DNA from: Gammaproteobacteria bacterium
GTDB lineage: Bacteria > Pseudomonadota > Gammaproteobacteria > Xanthomonadales > SZUA-36
Direction: 5' to 3'
Assembly (NCBI GenBank): GCA_024279945.1
Contig: JAJRRA010000088.1
Location: 1-55,444, forward strand
Length of the DNA: 55,444 nucleotides
A program made the position numbers and the translations under genes. Positions 1-7,087 of this stretch are shown piece by piece (positions within the stretch are counted from its first letter, which is position 1; every line of letters begins with the position of its first letter). The notes beneath the pieces were generated by a model. The model saw only the letters and a list, made by a program, of their open reading frames with translations. It was not told the origin of the DNA and searched no databases.

Positions 1-60
1 CAGACGCTGCCATTCTTCACGGTCACGGCGTTTGCCTGCATGGGTTGTCGCTGACATCAT
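1..60 (-). CDS. Start of a possible IS66-type transposase accessory protein (partial)
   Basis: A minus-strand reading frame begins with ATG at 60 (or 57) and runs off the left edge of the window. It has a good ribosome-binding site (AGAGGAG) just upstream. The visible N-terminus contains GKRRDREEWQRL, which resembles the opening of the small helix-turn-helix accessory protein (TnpA) of IS66-family elements, where an R-x-x-EEW motif is usual. Only 20 codons are visible and no terminal inverted repeat was recognised, so the family call is tentative. It could be another small DNA-binding protein. Confidence 0.4.
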   Translation of the reverse strand, partial: MMSATTHAGKRRDREEWQRL

Positions 61-110
61 CGTACTCCTCTCTGGTTAAAACGGAGTACGTTAACGAGGA
101 TGCCTGATCA

Positions 111-506
111 GTGGAAGGACGGCTTGGTTTGAACGCTTACGAAAAGGAAGCCATTGTCGCGGCCATCAGACCATTTGCCGGTCAAAAAGTCCGAATTTCT
201 TCTACGCTCGGAGAAACCGAGGCAAAAGAGTATGCGCTCGATTTCGTTGATGCATTGGAAGCAGCGGGCTGGGATCATTTTGGAGATAACGGCATTATTT
301 TTGCACAAAGAGACTCTGACCCAATTGGGATAGAACTTTATGTTCATCAGGTAAACAAGCGACAAGGCGAGAACTCCCCAGCTCTTCAAGCATTGTTAAA
401 AGCCTTGAAAGATCTCAACCTCATCGGTGAACCGGGTGTGAAAATGAACGGACAAGTTCCAAGTGGGGAAATCGAATTGGCTATTGGCAGTAAACCGCCT
501 CCATAA
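111..506 (+). CDS. Hypothetical small soluble protein, possibly 5'-truncated
   Basis: This frame of 131 codons opens with GTG at 111. The protein has a conserved look from residue 8 on (AIVAAIRPFAGQKV, then a helix, then AAGWD), resembling a widespread uncharacterised bacterial domain that often follows one or two membrane helices. No membrane segment is present here and no clear ribosome-binding site precedes 111. The N-terminal part may therefore have been lost, perhaps through the mobile-element-like gene at the window edge. A nine-codon frame starting at ATG 100 overlaps the start and is probably not real. Function unknown. Confidence 0.55.
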   Translation: MEGRLGLNAYEKEAIVAAIRPFAGQKVRISSTLGETEAKEYALDFVDALEAAGWDHFGDNGIIFAQRDSDPIGIELYVHQVNKRQGENSPALQALLKALKDLNLIGEPGVKMNGQVPSGEIELAIGSKPPP

Positions 507-539
507 TATTGAAGGTATGACTGTACCGAAATAAAACTA

Positions 540-583
540 CCCCAGCGCAACAGGGGAATATCGGGGATTCGTTGCGACTGGGG
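540..583. terminator. Hairpin between two convergent genes
   Basis: CCCCAG-CGCAAC at 540-551 pairs with GTTGCG-A-CTGGGG at 571-583, giving a 12-bp stem with one bulged base and a 19-nt loop. It lies between the ends of a plus-strand gene (506) and a minus-strand gene (631), where a two-way terminator would be expected. There is no run of T on either side, so intrinsic termination is only a possibility. Confidence 0.4.
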
Positions 584-630
584 CTTGGGGTAAAGACTAT
601 CCCAGGCGCTTTCAATTGTATGTAGGAAAT

Positions 631-1238
631 TTACTCGATCGAACTATGATCGGTTTTTTCATTCTGTTTGGCTTCCTCTTGTGCGGTTTTGTTTTCTTGT
701 TCAAGTGCTCGGAAGCGATTAAACATTTGAGCAATTCGCAGTAAGCCAAAGGTCGTGGCGACGGCTGTCAGCAGGGCATAACTAAAAGCGCAAAACCCCA
801 CGGCTGAAAGAGCCAGTTCCATCAACGTGTGGGGTTTATCGTGGATCTGATACTTGCCCAGGATGGCAATGAAAATTGCAGCCACCTGGACGACCATGAA
901 GTGCACAAAGGAAGCGTTGAGTGCCAGGTAGGCTGGCGTTTCTTCACCGCATTCCTTCTCCACCATCAGGTCAATAAACGCTTCGTTTGCGAACGCCAGG
1001 AAGATCGCGTAAGCACCCAGGGAAAGCCTAGTATGCTTGGGATGACGGCAAGGATATCCTGTGCCCACGCATTGGAATCATGCCAGTAGCCATAAAAGCC
1101 AGCGGTCGCGATCAACGCAAAATGAAGATAGGCAGAAGAAAAGAGGGCGCTGAATCTGCCGTAGTACTTCCAGTAACTACAGAGTATCTTCCAAACACCA
1201 CGGTACTGTTCCTTTGTCTGCTGAAAAAACTTGATCAT
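631..1238 (-). pseudogene. Four-helix membrane protein of an exclusion-like cassette, frameshifted
   Basis: Two overlapping minus-strand frames, 1238 to about 1020 and about 1025 to 631, together encode one coherent membrane protein of roughly 200 residues. The first gives a basic N-terminus, a helix near residues 29-50 and the start of a second. The second continues that helix (SLGAYAIFLAFA) and adds two more (near 107-127 and 138-165) and a charged Glu/Lys-rich tail. The join falls at the TTT run at 1025-1023: one extra T would restore IPSILGF-SLGAYAIF. The start codon overlaps the upstream stop as ATGA, so translation is probably coupled. Size, topology and partner resemble RexB of phage lambda (144 residues, four helices), although sequence homology is not claimed. 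The break may be a real mutation or a homopolymer sequencing error. Confidence 0.6.
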
Positions 1239-2110
1239 CCTCTACCCAGCTTGCGTCTCACATAGTCCCTGAAAGCCTCTTTGGCTGATTGTTCGGATTC
1301 GCGAAGAATGACCGCATCGATTTGTGGGTGTTTTCTGGTCGACTCTTCGACTTTCTTTTGCCCATCATACCCTACCCCTTTCACTTGTCCATTGGCCGCA
1401 GCCACCTGCGCCAAGTCACGCAAATCTTCGGCTGGCACCAGGGCTTCCTCGCGATCACCACGTGTCAGGGTAGTTTCCCAACGCTTTGCATGCATGGCGT
1501 CCATCTTTCCCATAATCCGCTCTGAGAGCCCATCGTGATCATCCGCATTAGGTGGCTGCAGATCAATAATCAGCTTCCTCAAGCCTGGAAGGTTCAGGAT
1601 ATGAGTGATTGCCTCTACTGTTGGGATGACGGTGACCTCCGCTTCACTAAATTCTTCCGTCAGCACAGGGTGATTGAACATTTGCTCAAAGGCTTTCTGG
1701 ACAGTCCGTGGCGAGAATGTTACTCGCTCTTCATTGTAGTGTTCAAAAAACAGTGTGTGACTTTGTGGGTCGAAATAAAATCGCATGAAACGTAGTTCCG
1801 GATGGAAGCGTTGGGCTTGCACACGTAGCTCTTCCAATTCATCCTCTTCAGCGACATCATCAATCATGTCATCCAGCCAGCGTTGGTCTGGGTCGATCAC
1901 GGTATAAAAGTAGACCAGGCCGGACAAAAGCCCCGTCATAGCATCCTCTCGATCCACCAACGAGCCAATTCTAGCCCGGCGATTTTTGTTAATAAACCCA
2001 ACACTTTTCAATTCATGGGTGCGGCGGAACAACGCTACATAGAGCTCAGGGCTGTGTGGATGCAGGACGATGTTCGCGCTGGCGTATTTTAGTGTTTTGC
2101 GTCTGGCCAT
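1235..2110 (-). CDS. DUF4747-like soluble protein, first gene of a two-gene exclusion-like cassette
   Basis: This 291-residue soluble protein begins with ATG at 2110 behind GGGAG. Its opening (KYASANIVLHPHSPELYVAL) and the following IGSLV and YTVIDPDQRW segments resemble the DUF4747 family, a group without established function; the assignment is from memory of the family's look and was not searched. No signal peptide or membrane segment is present. It overlaps the four-helix membrane gene downstream by ATGA. A large soluble protein coupled to a small four-helix membrane protein, on the strand opposite the phage late genes, is the layout of lambda rexA-rexB. A cargo role in superinfection exclusion or abortive infection is therefore inferred from layout only. 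Confidence 0.6.
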   Translation of the reverse strand: MARRKTLKYASANIVLHPHSPELYVALFRRTHELKSVGFINKNRRARIGSLVDREDAMTGLLSGLVYFYTVIDPDQRWLDDMIDDVAEEDELEELRVQAQRFHPELRFMRFYFDPQSHTLFFEHYNEERVTFSPRTVQKAFEQMFNHPVLTEEFSEAEVTVIPTVEAITHILNLPGLRKLIIDLQPPNADDHDGLSERIMGKMDAMHAKRWETTLTRGDREEALVPAEDLRDLAQVAAANGQVKGVGYDGQKKVEESTRKHPQIDAVILRESEQSAKEAFRDYVRRKLGRG

Positions 2111-2225
2111 AATGACATGCTCCCGGTTGTAGTAACAGATGGTGCGGGCTGAATAGTCTGCTGAGACTGTCGTAAATTCAACAACTTAATATAAATATTC
2201 TGACGCAGGTCACTCCCTCAGACCT
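2111..2225 (-). promoter_or_regulatory. Upstream region of the exclusion-like cassette with a small dyad
   Basis: This 115-bp stretch separates the minus-strand cassette from the plus-strand phage late genes. It holds an inverted repeat, AGTCT-GCTG-AGACT (2155-2168), and an AT-rich block at 2184-2200. A promoter for the cassette must lie here, but I could not fix convincing -35 and -10 boxes. Confidence 0.3.
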
Positions 2226-2296
2226 TTGATCTATTGCGGAACTGAACATAAAAACTCTATGATGGCCGGACGGTTATTGGGGACCGTCGTTAGAGC

Positions 2297-2680
2297 ATGT
2301 CAAAAACAAGACCAACAAGGGGGTCGAACAACCGCATTGCCGAGCGCGATTACTACGAAATCAGGGGTTCGATTTATACGCTACCACCATCAATTGACGG
2401 GTACTATCCGCGCCTGATTTTATGTCCGCTGTATACAAGCGACGCAGACCGCAGCTCGGACTGCTTGAACTGCCTCAAGCACCACCATCATCGGCGACGC
2501 CGGCGCGTCATCGACCGGGCGTTTGTGTGTGTTTCTCTGACCACCACGGCCTGGTTACTGGCCCTGTTCTTGTTCCTGGAACCAACCACGCCGACACTGG
2601 TAATCGTTGTAGGCTTGCTTTTACAGGCCACCTGCATGATAAGATTTGCGGTCCGCTTGTGGCGCCGCCGCTCCTCGTGA
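2297..2680 (+). CDS. Small phage membrane protein of unknown function
   Basis: The 127-residue product has a polar N-terminal half, a His/Arg cluster (HHHHRRRRR, residues 62-70), then two likely helices (CVSLTTTAWLLALFLFL and TPTLVIVVGLLLQATCMI) joined by a short turn, and a basic end (RLWRRR). It sits immediately before the holin and late-promoter-like site. Small two-helix proteins in this place often belong to the lysis module, but nothing specific identifies its role. The start at 2297 lacks a clear ribosome-binding site, and an overlapping frame at 2422-2697 competes with it. Confidence 0.45.
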   Translation: MSKTRPTRGSNNRIAERDYYEIRGSIYTLPPSIDGYYPRLILCPLYTSDADRSSDCLNCLKHHHHRRRRRVIDRAFVCVSLTTTAWLLALFLFLEPTTPTLVIVVGLLLQATCMIRFAVRLWRRRSS

Positions 2681-2690
2681 TGGCGGTACG

Positions 2691-2713
2691 TTATTGAACC
2701 CGTTCAAAAGATA
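2691..2713 (+). promoter_or_regulatory. Repeated dyad site upstream of the lysis genes (copy 1)
   Basis: This 23-bp sequence is identical to 9411-9433. Its core is TTGAAC-CC-GTTCAA (2694-2707), a 6-bp dyad with a 2-bp spacer, flanked by TTA on the left and AAGATA on the right. It lies about 30 bp before the holin gene. Two exact copies ahead of two phage gene blocks suggest an activator or repressor operator shared by late operons, as Mor/C sites are in Mu; the binding protein is not in view. Confidence 0.6.
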
Positions 2714-2744
2714 CTAACGCCTGTGGTGTGTAGCCTTTCAGTTG

Positions 2745-3038
2745 ATGGAAGGACTCATTAACACGCTGCGCGATCGACTCCGGGCCAGTGCCTGGTTGAT
2801 CATTGCCTGTCTCGGCCTGGCCTGGTTGGTGTGGTTTGCACCGTACAAGATCGGGGTTGGGATCTGGCTGATCACGAAGGTGTTTGGCTGTGCATTTGCC
2901 GGCTACTGGATTGACCGCATTGCGTTCCCGTATTTGCGTCCGCATGAAATGCCGGACTCCCCCGAGCGTTCCTTCCGCCTGGTTTGTCGCGCCACCATCA
3001 TTGGCGCGTGCATCATTGCTGGAGGATTACAAGCATGA
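2745..3038 (+). CDS. Putative holin
   Basis: The product is about 97 residues starting at ATG 2745 (a TTG at 2742 is the in-frame alternative). It has two strongly hydrophobic stretches near the N-terminus (SAWLIIACLGLAWLVWFAPY and IGVGIWLITKVFGCAFAGYW) and a third at the C-terminus (TIIGACIIAGG). The middle motif GYWIDRIAFPYLRPHEM resembles the putative holin family of Mu-like phages. It would form inner-membrane lesions that release the transglycosylase encoded next. The stop overlaps the next start as ATGA, and a repeated dyad site lies just upstream. Confidence 0.7.
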   Translation: MEGLINTLRDRLRASAWLIIACLGLAWLVWFAPYKIGVGIWLITKVFGCAFAGYWIDRIAFPYLRPHEMPDSPERSFRLVCRATIIGACIIAGGLQA

Positions 3039-3706
3039 ACTACTGGAAGAAATTATCTCTTGAAGCCAAGATCGGAGTGGGCATACTGGTTGCGATTGTA
3101 CTTGTTGGCTTATCGACCTGCGTGAGGGCATCTGATTACCTGGTGCCCGCTGCGGCTGACCAGTATGAAAAGGCACTTACAGATGCAGCCCAGGCCGCCT
3201 ATGGACTGGATGCACCGGTGGCCAGACTGGCTGCACTCATCCACGTAGAAAGCCATTGGAATCCACAGGCACAGAGTCCCTGGGCAGATGGCCTGGCTCA
3301 GTTCACACCTCTGACAGCGGGTTGGATTGCACAGATCAGGCCGGAGCTTGGCCCTGCGGATCCCTGGGATCCCGAGTGGTCGATGCGAGCCGCTGCCCAG
3401 TACACCAAATTACTCTATAACCAGATTAAACCCTTTGATCAGGAGGTCGCCGAGTGCGATCGATGGGCGATGGATTTATCCGCCTATAACGGCGGTGCAA
3501 CCTGGCTCATGCGTGATCGCAAGCTGACACAGTTTCATGGCGCGGATCCCGACCGATGGTTTGGCCATACCGAAAACTATTCACGACGGGCGCAATGGGC
3601 GATCACTGAGAACCGCGCTTATCCCGTCAAGGTTTTGATGGTGTGGGAGCACCGTTATTTACGATCCGGCTGGCCTGGTTCGCCAGTATGTTCGGCTCGG
3701 GTGTAG
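3035..3706 (+). CDS. Phage lytic transglycosylase (endolysin)
   Basis: ATG 3035 with GGAGGA upstream gives 223 residues. The N-terminus is one membrane helix (VGILVAIVLVGLSTCV), a likely signal anchor. The SLT-like domain follows, with the catalytic Glu in LAALIHVESHWNP, then GLAQFTPLTA and LSAYNGG, the usual motif order of family 23-type transglycosylases. It cleaves peptidoglycan glycan strands during host lysis. It overlaps the holin gene upstream and the spanin gene downstream, forming a compact lysis cassette. A signal-anchor form suggests membrane-tethered release through a pinholin or Sec route, which is an inference. Confidence 0.85.
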   Translation: MNYWKKLSLEAKIGVGILVAIVLVGLSTCVRASDYLVPAAADQYEKALTDAAQAAYGLDAPVARLAALIHVESHWNPQAQSPWADGLAQFTPLTAGWIAQIRPELGPADPWDPEWSMRAAAQYTKLLYNQIKPFDQEVAECDRWAMDLSAYNGGATWLMRDRKLTQFHGADPDRWFGHTENYSRRAQWAITENRAYPVKVLMVWEHRYLRSGWPGSPVCSARV

Positions 3707-4113
3707 CCGGAACAGGGCTGTCTATTGGCCGGCGGCTGAGCAGAGGCGCCGGCCTTTTTTCCGGGTGGCGCCTGTTGTGGTTGATCATCCCAGTGGCCAG
3801 CGTGCTCACCGGCGCGGGTTTCTGGGCAGGTACCAAGTGGAGTAACGGCCTCAATGCCATCGGCGAACTGGCCGCATTGGACCGCCGCATTGAGCGTCTG
3901 GACCGGTCCCTGGAACGAAACGATGAATCAGCACAACGCTTTGAACGCACGCGCAACGCAATCGATCAGTTCTACCGGGCACGGGATGCTGACTTTCGTG
4001 CCTGGACGCTGGCCAATCGTGATCGCCTGGCTGCTTGTGGTATTGGCGCTGACGGGCTGCGTCTCTGGAACCTATGGAACGAAGGATCTGCCGCCGGCAC
4101 CGATCCCCGCTAG
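3643..4113 (+). CDS. Inner-membrane spanin (Rz-like)
   Basis: The 156-residue frame starts at GTG 3643, overlapping the transglycosylase; ATG 3688 is a possible shorter start. It has one membrane helix (WLLWLIIPVASVL-type segment, actual RLLWLIIPVASVLTGAGFWAG, around residues 43-63) followed by a Glu/Arg-rich coiled-coil region (LDRRIERLDRSLERNDE). This is the layout of Rz-type inner-membrane spanin subunits that span the periplasm and fuse the membranes at lysis. A lipoprotein gene is embedded in its 3' end in another frame, the classic Rz/Rz1 arrangement. The name rests on context and topology, since these proteins diverge quickly. Confidence 0.7.
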   Translation: MGAPLFTIRLAWFASMFGSGVAGTGLSIGRRLSRGAGLFSGWRLLWLIIPVASVLTGAGFWAGTKWSNGLNAIGELAALDRRIERLDRSLERNDESAQRFERTRNAIDQFYRARDADFRAWTLANRDRLAACGIGADGLRLWNLWNEGSAAGTDPR

Positions 4114-4357
4114 TCTGCTGGTCGCGTGTCCGGAAGTACTGCCGCCAGCTACCGGTGATGATCCGGAATCACTGATGGCCAATCATCGTGTGGTGGCGGA
4201 GATTTACCACACCTGTGCAGCGCGCCAGGCAGAACTGGCCCTGGTGTGTATTCCGGTAGATGAAGCGAAGGGACCAAACACCCATTTTATTCAGCGTTTT
4301 TGGTGGTGGCTGACTCGCAAAAATAAACAACAAGAGGGTCGGACGGATGAGGTCTGA
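3986..4357 (+). CDS. Outer-membrane spanin lipoprotein (Rz1-like)
   Basis: ATG 3986 opens a 123-residue frame that begins inside the spanin gene (3643-4113) in a different frame. It has a lipoprotein signal peptide (IVIAWLLVVLALTGC, lipobox LTGC) and a proline-rich segment directly after (LPPAPIPASLL), the hallmarks of Rz1 o-spanins. It would be anchored in the outer membrane and bind the inner-membrane spanin. It extends well past the host gene's stop, so this is an overlapped rather than fully embedded type. The end overlaps the next gene at 4347. Confidence 0.75.
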   Translation: MLTFVPGRWPIVIAWLLVVLALTGCVSGTYGTKDLPPAPIPASLLVACPEVLPPATGDDPESLMANHRVVAEIYHTCAARQAELALVCIPVDEAKGPNTHFIQRFWWWLTRKNKQQEGRTDEV

Positions 4358-4784
4358 ATGGCTGGTCGACTGGAATTTCTGGCGAACGGTAGTGGAGGTA
4401 GTGGCAGTGATGGGTGCAGGTTTCGCCGCAGCACTTGCCTGGTGGAGAAGGCGCCAGGGCAACGTGACACGCAACATCAAAGGCGGCGATGAGGCCGTGA
4501 TGAAATCGCTGGACTCATTCCGCACCGCCAACCGGGGTAAGTTCGAACGGGTGCATCAGCGCCTGGACGAATTTGGGCATGAGTTGAACGACCACGGCAT
4601 GCGGCTGACCAAGGTCGAGGAGCGGGTGCAGAGCCTGCCGCGTCACAGCGATCTGCGGACCATTTACGGCCAGTTGGCCAAGCTGGAAGCGGCGGTGGCA
4701 GAATCCGTTGCTGCGAGTCGCCAGCACACCGAACTGCTCACCACCATTAATACCTACTTGATTCAACGTGAGGACCGCTCGTGA
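4347..4784 (+). CDS. DUF2730-family phage protein
   Basis: The 145-residue product has one N-terminal membrane helix (VVEVVAVMGAGFAAALAWW) followed by a long predicted coiled coil (from about residue 55, RGKFERVHQRLDEFGHELND). This is the arrangement of the DUF2730 family found in Mu-like phages between the lysis and terminase genes. Its role is unknown; a membrane-tethered coiled coil could assist lysis or assembly. It overlaps the spanin gene upstream by 11 bp and the next gene by ATGA-type overlap (4781-4784). Confidence 0.7.
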   Translation: MRSEWLVDWNFWRTVVEVVAVMGAGFAAALAWWRRRQGNVTRNIKGGDEAVMKSLDSFRTANRGKFERVHQRLDEFGHELNDHGMRLTKVEERVQSLPRHSDLRTIYGQLAKLEAAVAESVAASRQHTELLTTINTYLIQREDRS

Positions 4785-5083
4785 GCAAGAAATACCAAGA
4801 ACTGTTGGCCGAGCAACGACGCTACCGCATCTTGCGGCTGATCAACGACGACCCGGGTTACCGGGTCAATGAAGTGCTGATTAAGTCAGCGCTCAACGAC
4901 ATCGGGATCCCCACCGGCAGTGATCGGCTGCGCACCGATCTGGCCTGGATGGAAGAGCAGGACCTGGTGGAGTGTGAGCCCATTGCAGACCTGATCATTG
5001 TGCGCCTTAAGGCACGCGGCAAAGATGTTGCGGAAGGCACTTCCCTGGTACCTGGCGTCAAGCGCCCTGAACCGGGCCGGTGA
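4781..5083 (+). CDS. Mu gp26-like small winged-helix-type protein
   Basis: This 100-residue protein (QRRYRILRLINDDPGYRVNE ... GSDRLRTDLAWMEEQDLV) looks like a compact winged-helix fold and resembles the phage family placed at this position in Mu-like genomes (Mu gp26 or VpaChn25_0724 type). It may act with the small terminase on phage DNA, but this is inferred from position. It overlaps both DUF2730 and, nearly, the small terminase gene (stop 5083, next ATG 5085). Confidence 0.65.
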   Translation: MSKKYQELLAEQRRYRILRLINDDPGYRVNEVLIKSALNDIGIPTGSDRLRTDLAWMEEQDLVECEPIADLIIVRLKARGKDVAEGTSLVPGVKRPEPGR

Positions 5084-5084
5084 C

Positions 5085-5609
5085 ATGGGGCGTCACTCAA
5101 CCATCAGCAAACTGCCCAAGGAGATCCGCCAGGAGATTCTCCGGCTGATATCCGATGGCGCGACCATCGATGAGATCGTCGCCCACCTGGAGGCGATGGA
5201 CACCGAGGTATCACGCTCAGCGATCGGTCGCTACAAACAAAAGGAAACCGACCGGCTCAAACGATATCGCGAAGCGCGCGAAGTGGCCGGCATGTGGATC
5301 CAGAAGATGGGCGAAGACCCGGAGAGCGAACTGGGCATGATGCTGGGCGAGTTGCTCAAGATGGTGGCATTTGAACAACTCAAGACAATGGCCAGTGATA
5401 ACGCGGGCGCCAAGCCAATGGACATCATGCTGTTGGCCAAAGCCATTCGGGATCTGGAAACCAGCACCCGCGCCCATCTGGAACGCCAGGCCAAGATCCG
5501 CAAACAAGTACTGGCCGAAGCATCAAAGGCCGCTGGCCAGGCAGCTCGAAAAGCTGGTATCAGCGCAGAGGCCATCGAGCAGATCCAGTCCGAACTGAAC
5601 CTGCTATGA
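5085..5609 (+). CDS. DUF3486 protein, terminase small subunit (Mu gp27-like)
   Basis: ATG 5085 gives 174 residues starting MGRHSTISKLPKEIRQEI. The N-terminal region looks like a DNA-binding helix-turn-helix (GATIDEIVAHLEAM ... VSRSAIGRYKQ), followed by a long helical part with Lys/Arg/Glu. This matches the DUF3486 family, the small terminase of Mu-like phages. It would recognise the packaging start in phage DNA and recruit the large subunit encoded next, whose start overlaps its stop by 4 bp. A longer upstream frame starting at 4998 would overlap the gp26-like gene and was not chosen. Confidence 0.8.
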   Translation: MGRHSTISKLPKEIRQEILRLISDGATIDEIVAHLEAMDTEVSRSAIGRYKQKETDRLKRYREAREVAGMWIQKMGEDPESELGMMLGELLKMVAFEQLKTMASDNAGAKPMDIMLLAKAIRDLETSTRAHLERQAKIRKQVLAEASKAAGQAARKAGISAEAIEQIQSELNLL

Positions 5610-7012
5610 CCGCGAAGCCTGATACGTTTTTCCTGCCGTACCAGGCCGCCTGGATCCAGGATACGGCACGCTTCAAGATCGTAGAGAAGTCCCGCCGTAC
5701 CGGCTTTACTTACTGTACCTCCTATGAGGACGTCCTGGATGCTGCGCGGGAGCGTGGTGCAATGGACGTGTGGTTTTCCTCGGCCGATGAATCAGCCGCC
5801 GCTGAATACATCCGCTATTGTGCTCAATGGGCCAAGGTGCTCAACATTGCGGCCGAAGATCTGGGCGAGATCGTCATCCACAAGAAGGACGACATCAAAG
5901 CCCGCTCGATCCAGTTCGCCACGGGTAAGCGTATCAATGCGCTGAGCAGCAACCCGAAAGCGTTCCGCTCCAAGGGCGGCAAGCTCGTGCTGGATGAATT
6001 TGCTTTTCACGCAGACCAGGAGGCGATGTGGAAAGCGGCACTGCCGATCATCACCTGGGGCTTTCCGGTGCGCATCATCAGCACCTACAACGGCAAGGGC
6101 AATCGATACTACCGCCTGGTCCAGGATGCCCGCGAAGGACGTGGCAACTGGAGCCTGCACACGGTGACTATTAATACGGCCGTGCGTCAGGGTCTGGCGG
6201 ATAAGATCCTTGGGCGCGAGCTGACCCGGGCCGAGCAGTTGGTCTGGTTAGACACGCTGGAAGAGTCAGTGGGCGATGATGAGACCTGGCAGCAGGAATA
6301 CATGTGCCAGCCGCAGGACGAGGCCAGCGCCTGGTTGAAATGGGAGCTCATCACGCGCAACGAACACATTGATGCGGGCAATCCCGATACCTACACCGGT
6401 GGCGACGTGTACGTGGGCTGGGACATTGCCCGGCGCCGGGATCTGAGTGTGATCTGGGTGATTGAAGTTGTGGGAGACGTGTACTGGACACGCGAAATCG
6501 TGGCCATGAACAAGACCACATTTGCCGAACAGGATGCCGAGTTCGATCGTATCATGGCCAGCTATCCGGTCAAGCGCGCTTGCCTCGACCAGACGGGCAT
6601 GGGTGAGAAAGTCGTGGAGGATGCCCAGACCCGACACGGCAATTTGCGTGTCGAAGGCGTACCGTTCTCAGGCCCGGTCAAGCAGGACCTGGCCATCCTC
6701 GGCAAGCAATTGTTTGAAGACAATCGGGTGCGTATACCACCGAGTCGCGAGATCCGTGAATCCCATCATGCCGTGCGCAAGACCACGACACTGGCCGGCA
6801 ATCCCCGCTTTGATGCGGCGCGTACCGATGCCGGCCATGCCGATGAGTTCTGGGCCCACATGCTGGCCTTGCATGCCGCGTCCGATCAAGCGCAACCGGC
6901 GGCTGGCGCGACCGTCGAACGAGAACAGAGCCCGGGCATGGACCTCGCCGCGCGCCGGCCACGCATGCATATGGGACTCTCAGATCGCCGCTACGGCCAC
7001 GGCATGCGCTGA
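5606..7012 (+). CDS. Terminase large subunit (Mu gp28-like)
   Basis: The 468-residue protein is the ATP-driven packaging motor and nuclease. It has a variant Walker A (EKSRRTGFT, residues 27-35), a Walker B with catalytic acid (KLVLDEFAFH, D130 E131), and a C-terminal RNase H-type nuclease whose first acidic residue lies in VYVGWDIARRRDL. The length fits Mu-like large terminases. The C-terminal tail is Arg/Met-rich. It directly follows the small subunit with a 4-bp overlap. About 75 bp separate it from the portal gene, an unusually wide gap for this operon, and this gap holds a 20-bp palindrome. Confidence 0.85.
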   Translation: MTAKPDTFFLPYQAAWIQDTARFKIVEKSRRTGFTYCTSYEDVLDAARERGAMDVWFSSADESAAAEYIRYCAQWAKVLNIAAEDLGEIVIHKKDDIKARSIQFATGKRINALSSNPKAFRSKGGKLVLDEFAFHADQEAMWKAALPIITWGFPVRIISTYNGKGNRYYRLVQDAREGRGNWSLHTVTINTAVRQGLADKILGRELTRAEQLVWLDTLEESVGDDETWQQEYMCQPQDEASAWLKWELITRNEHIDAGNPDTYTGGDVYVGWDIARRRDLSVIWVIEVVGDVYWTREIVAMNKTTFAEQDAEFDRIMASYPVKRACLDQTGMGEKVVEDAQTRHGNLRVEGVPFSGPVKQDLAILGKQLFEDNRVRIPPSREIRESHHAVRKTTTLAGNPRFDAARTDAGHADEFWAHMLALHAASDQAQPAAGATVEREQSPGMDLAARRPRMHMGLSDRRYGHGMR

Positions 7013-7056
7013 TGGCTATGTCGGTGTTACTTAAAACAGTTATAGCCGGGAAGGTA

Positions 7057-7076
7057 TGTCGCGAACGTTCGCGACA
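7057..7076. promoter_or_regulatory. Perfect 20-bp palindrome before the portal gene
   Basis: TGTCGCGAACGTTCGCGACA is its own reverse complement. It lies between the large terminase stop and the portal start (7088), with GGGGG as the likely ribosome-binding site directly after. It may be an operator, a recognition site for a dimeric protein, or an RNA hairpin affecting portal expression. There is no T-run, so it is not a normal intrinsic terminator. Confidence 0.6.
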
Positions 7077-7087
7077 GGGGGTTTGAT

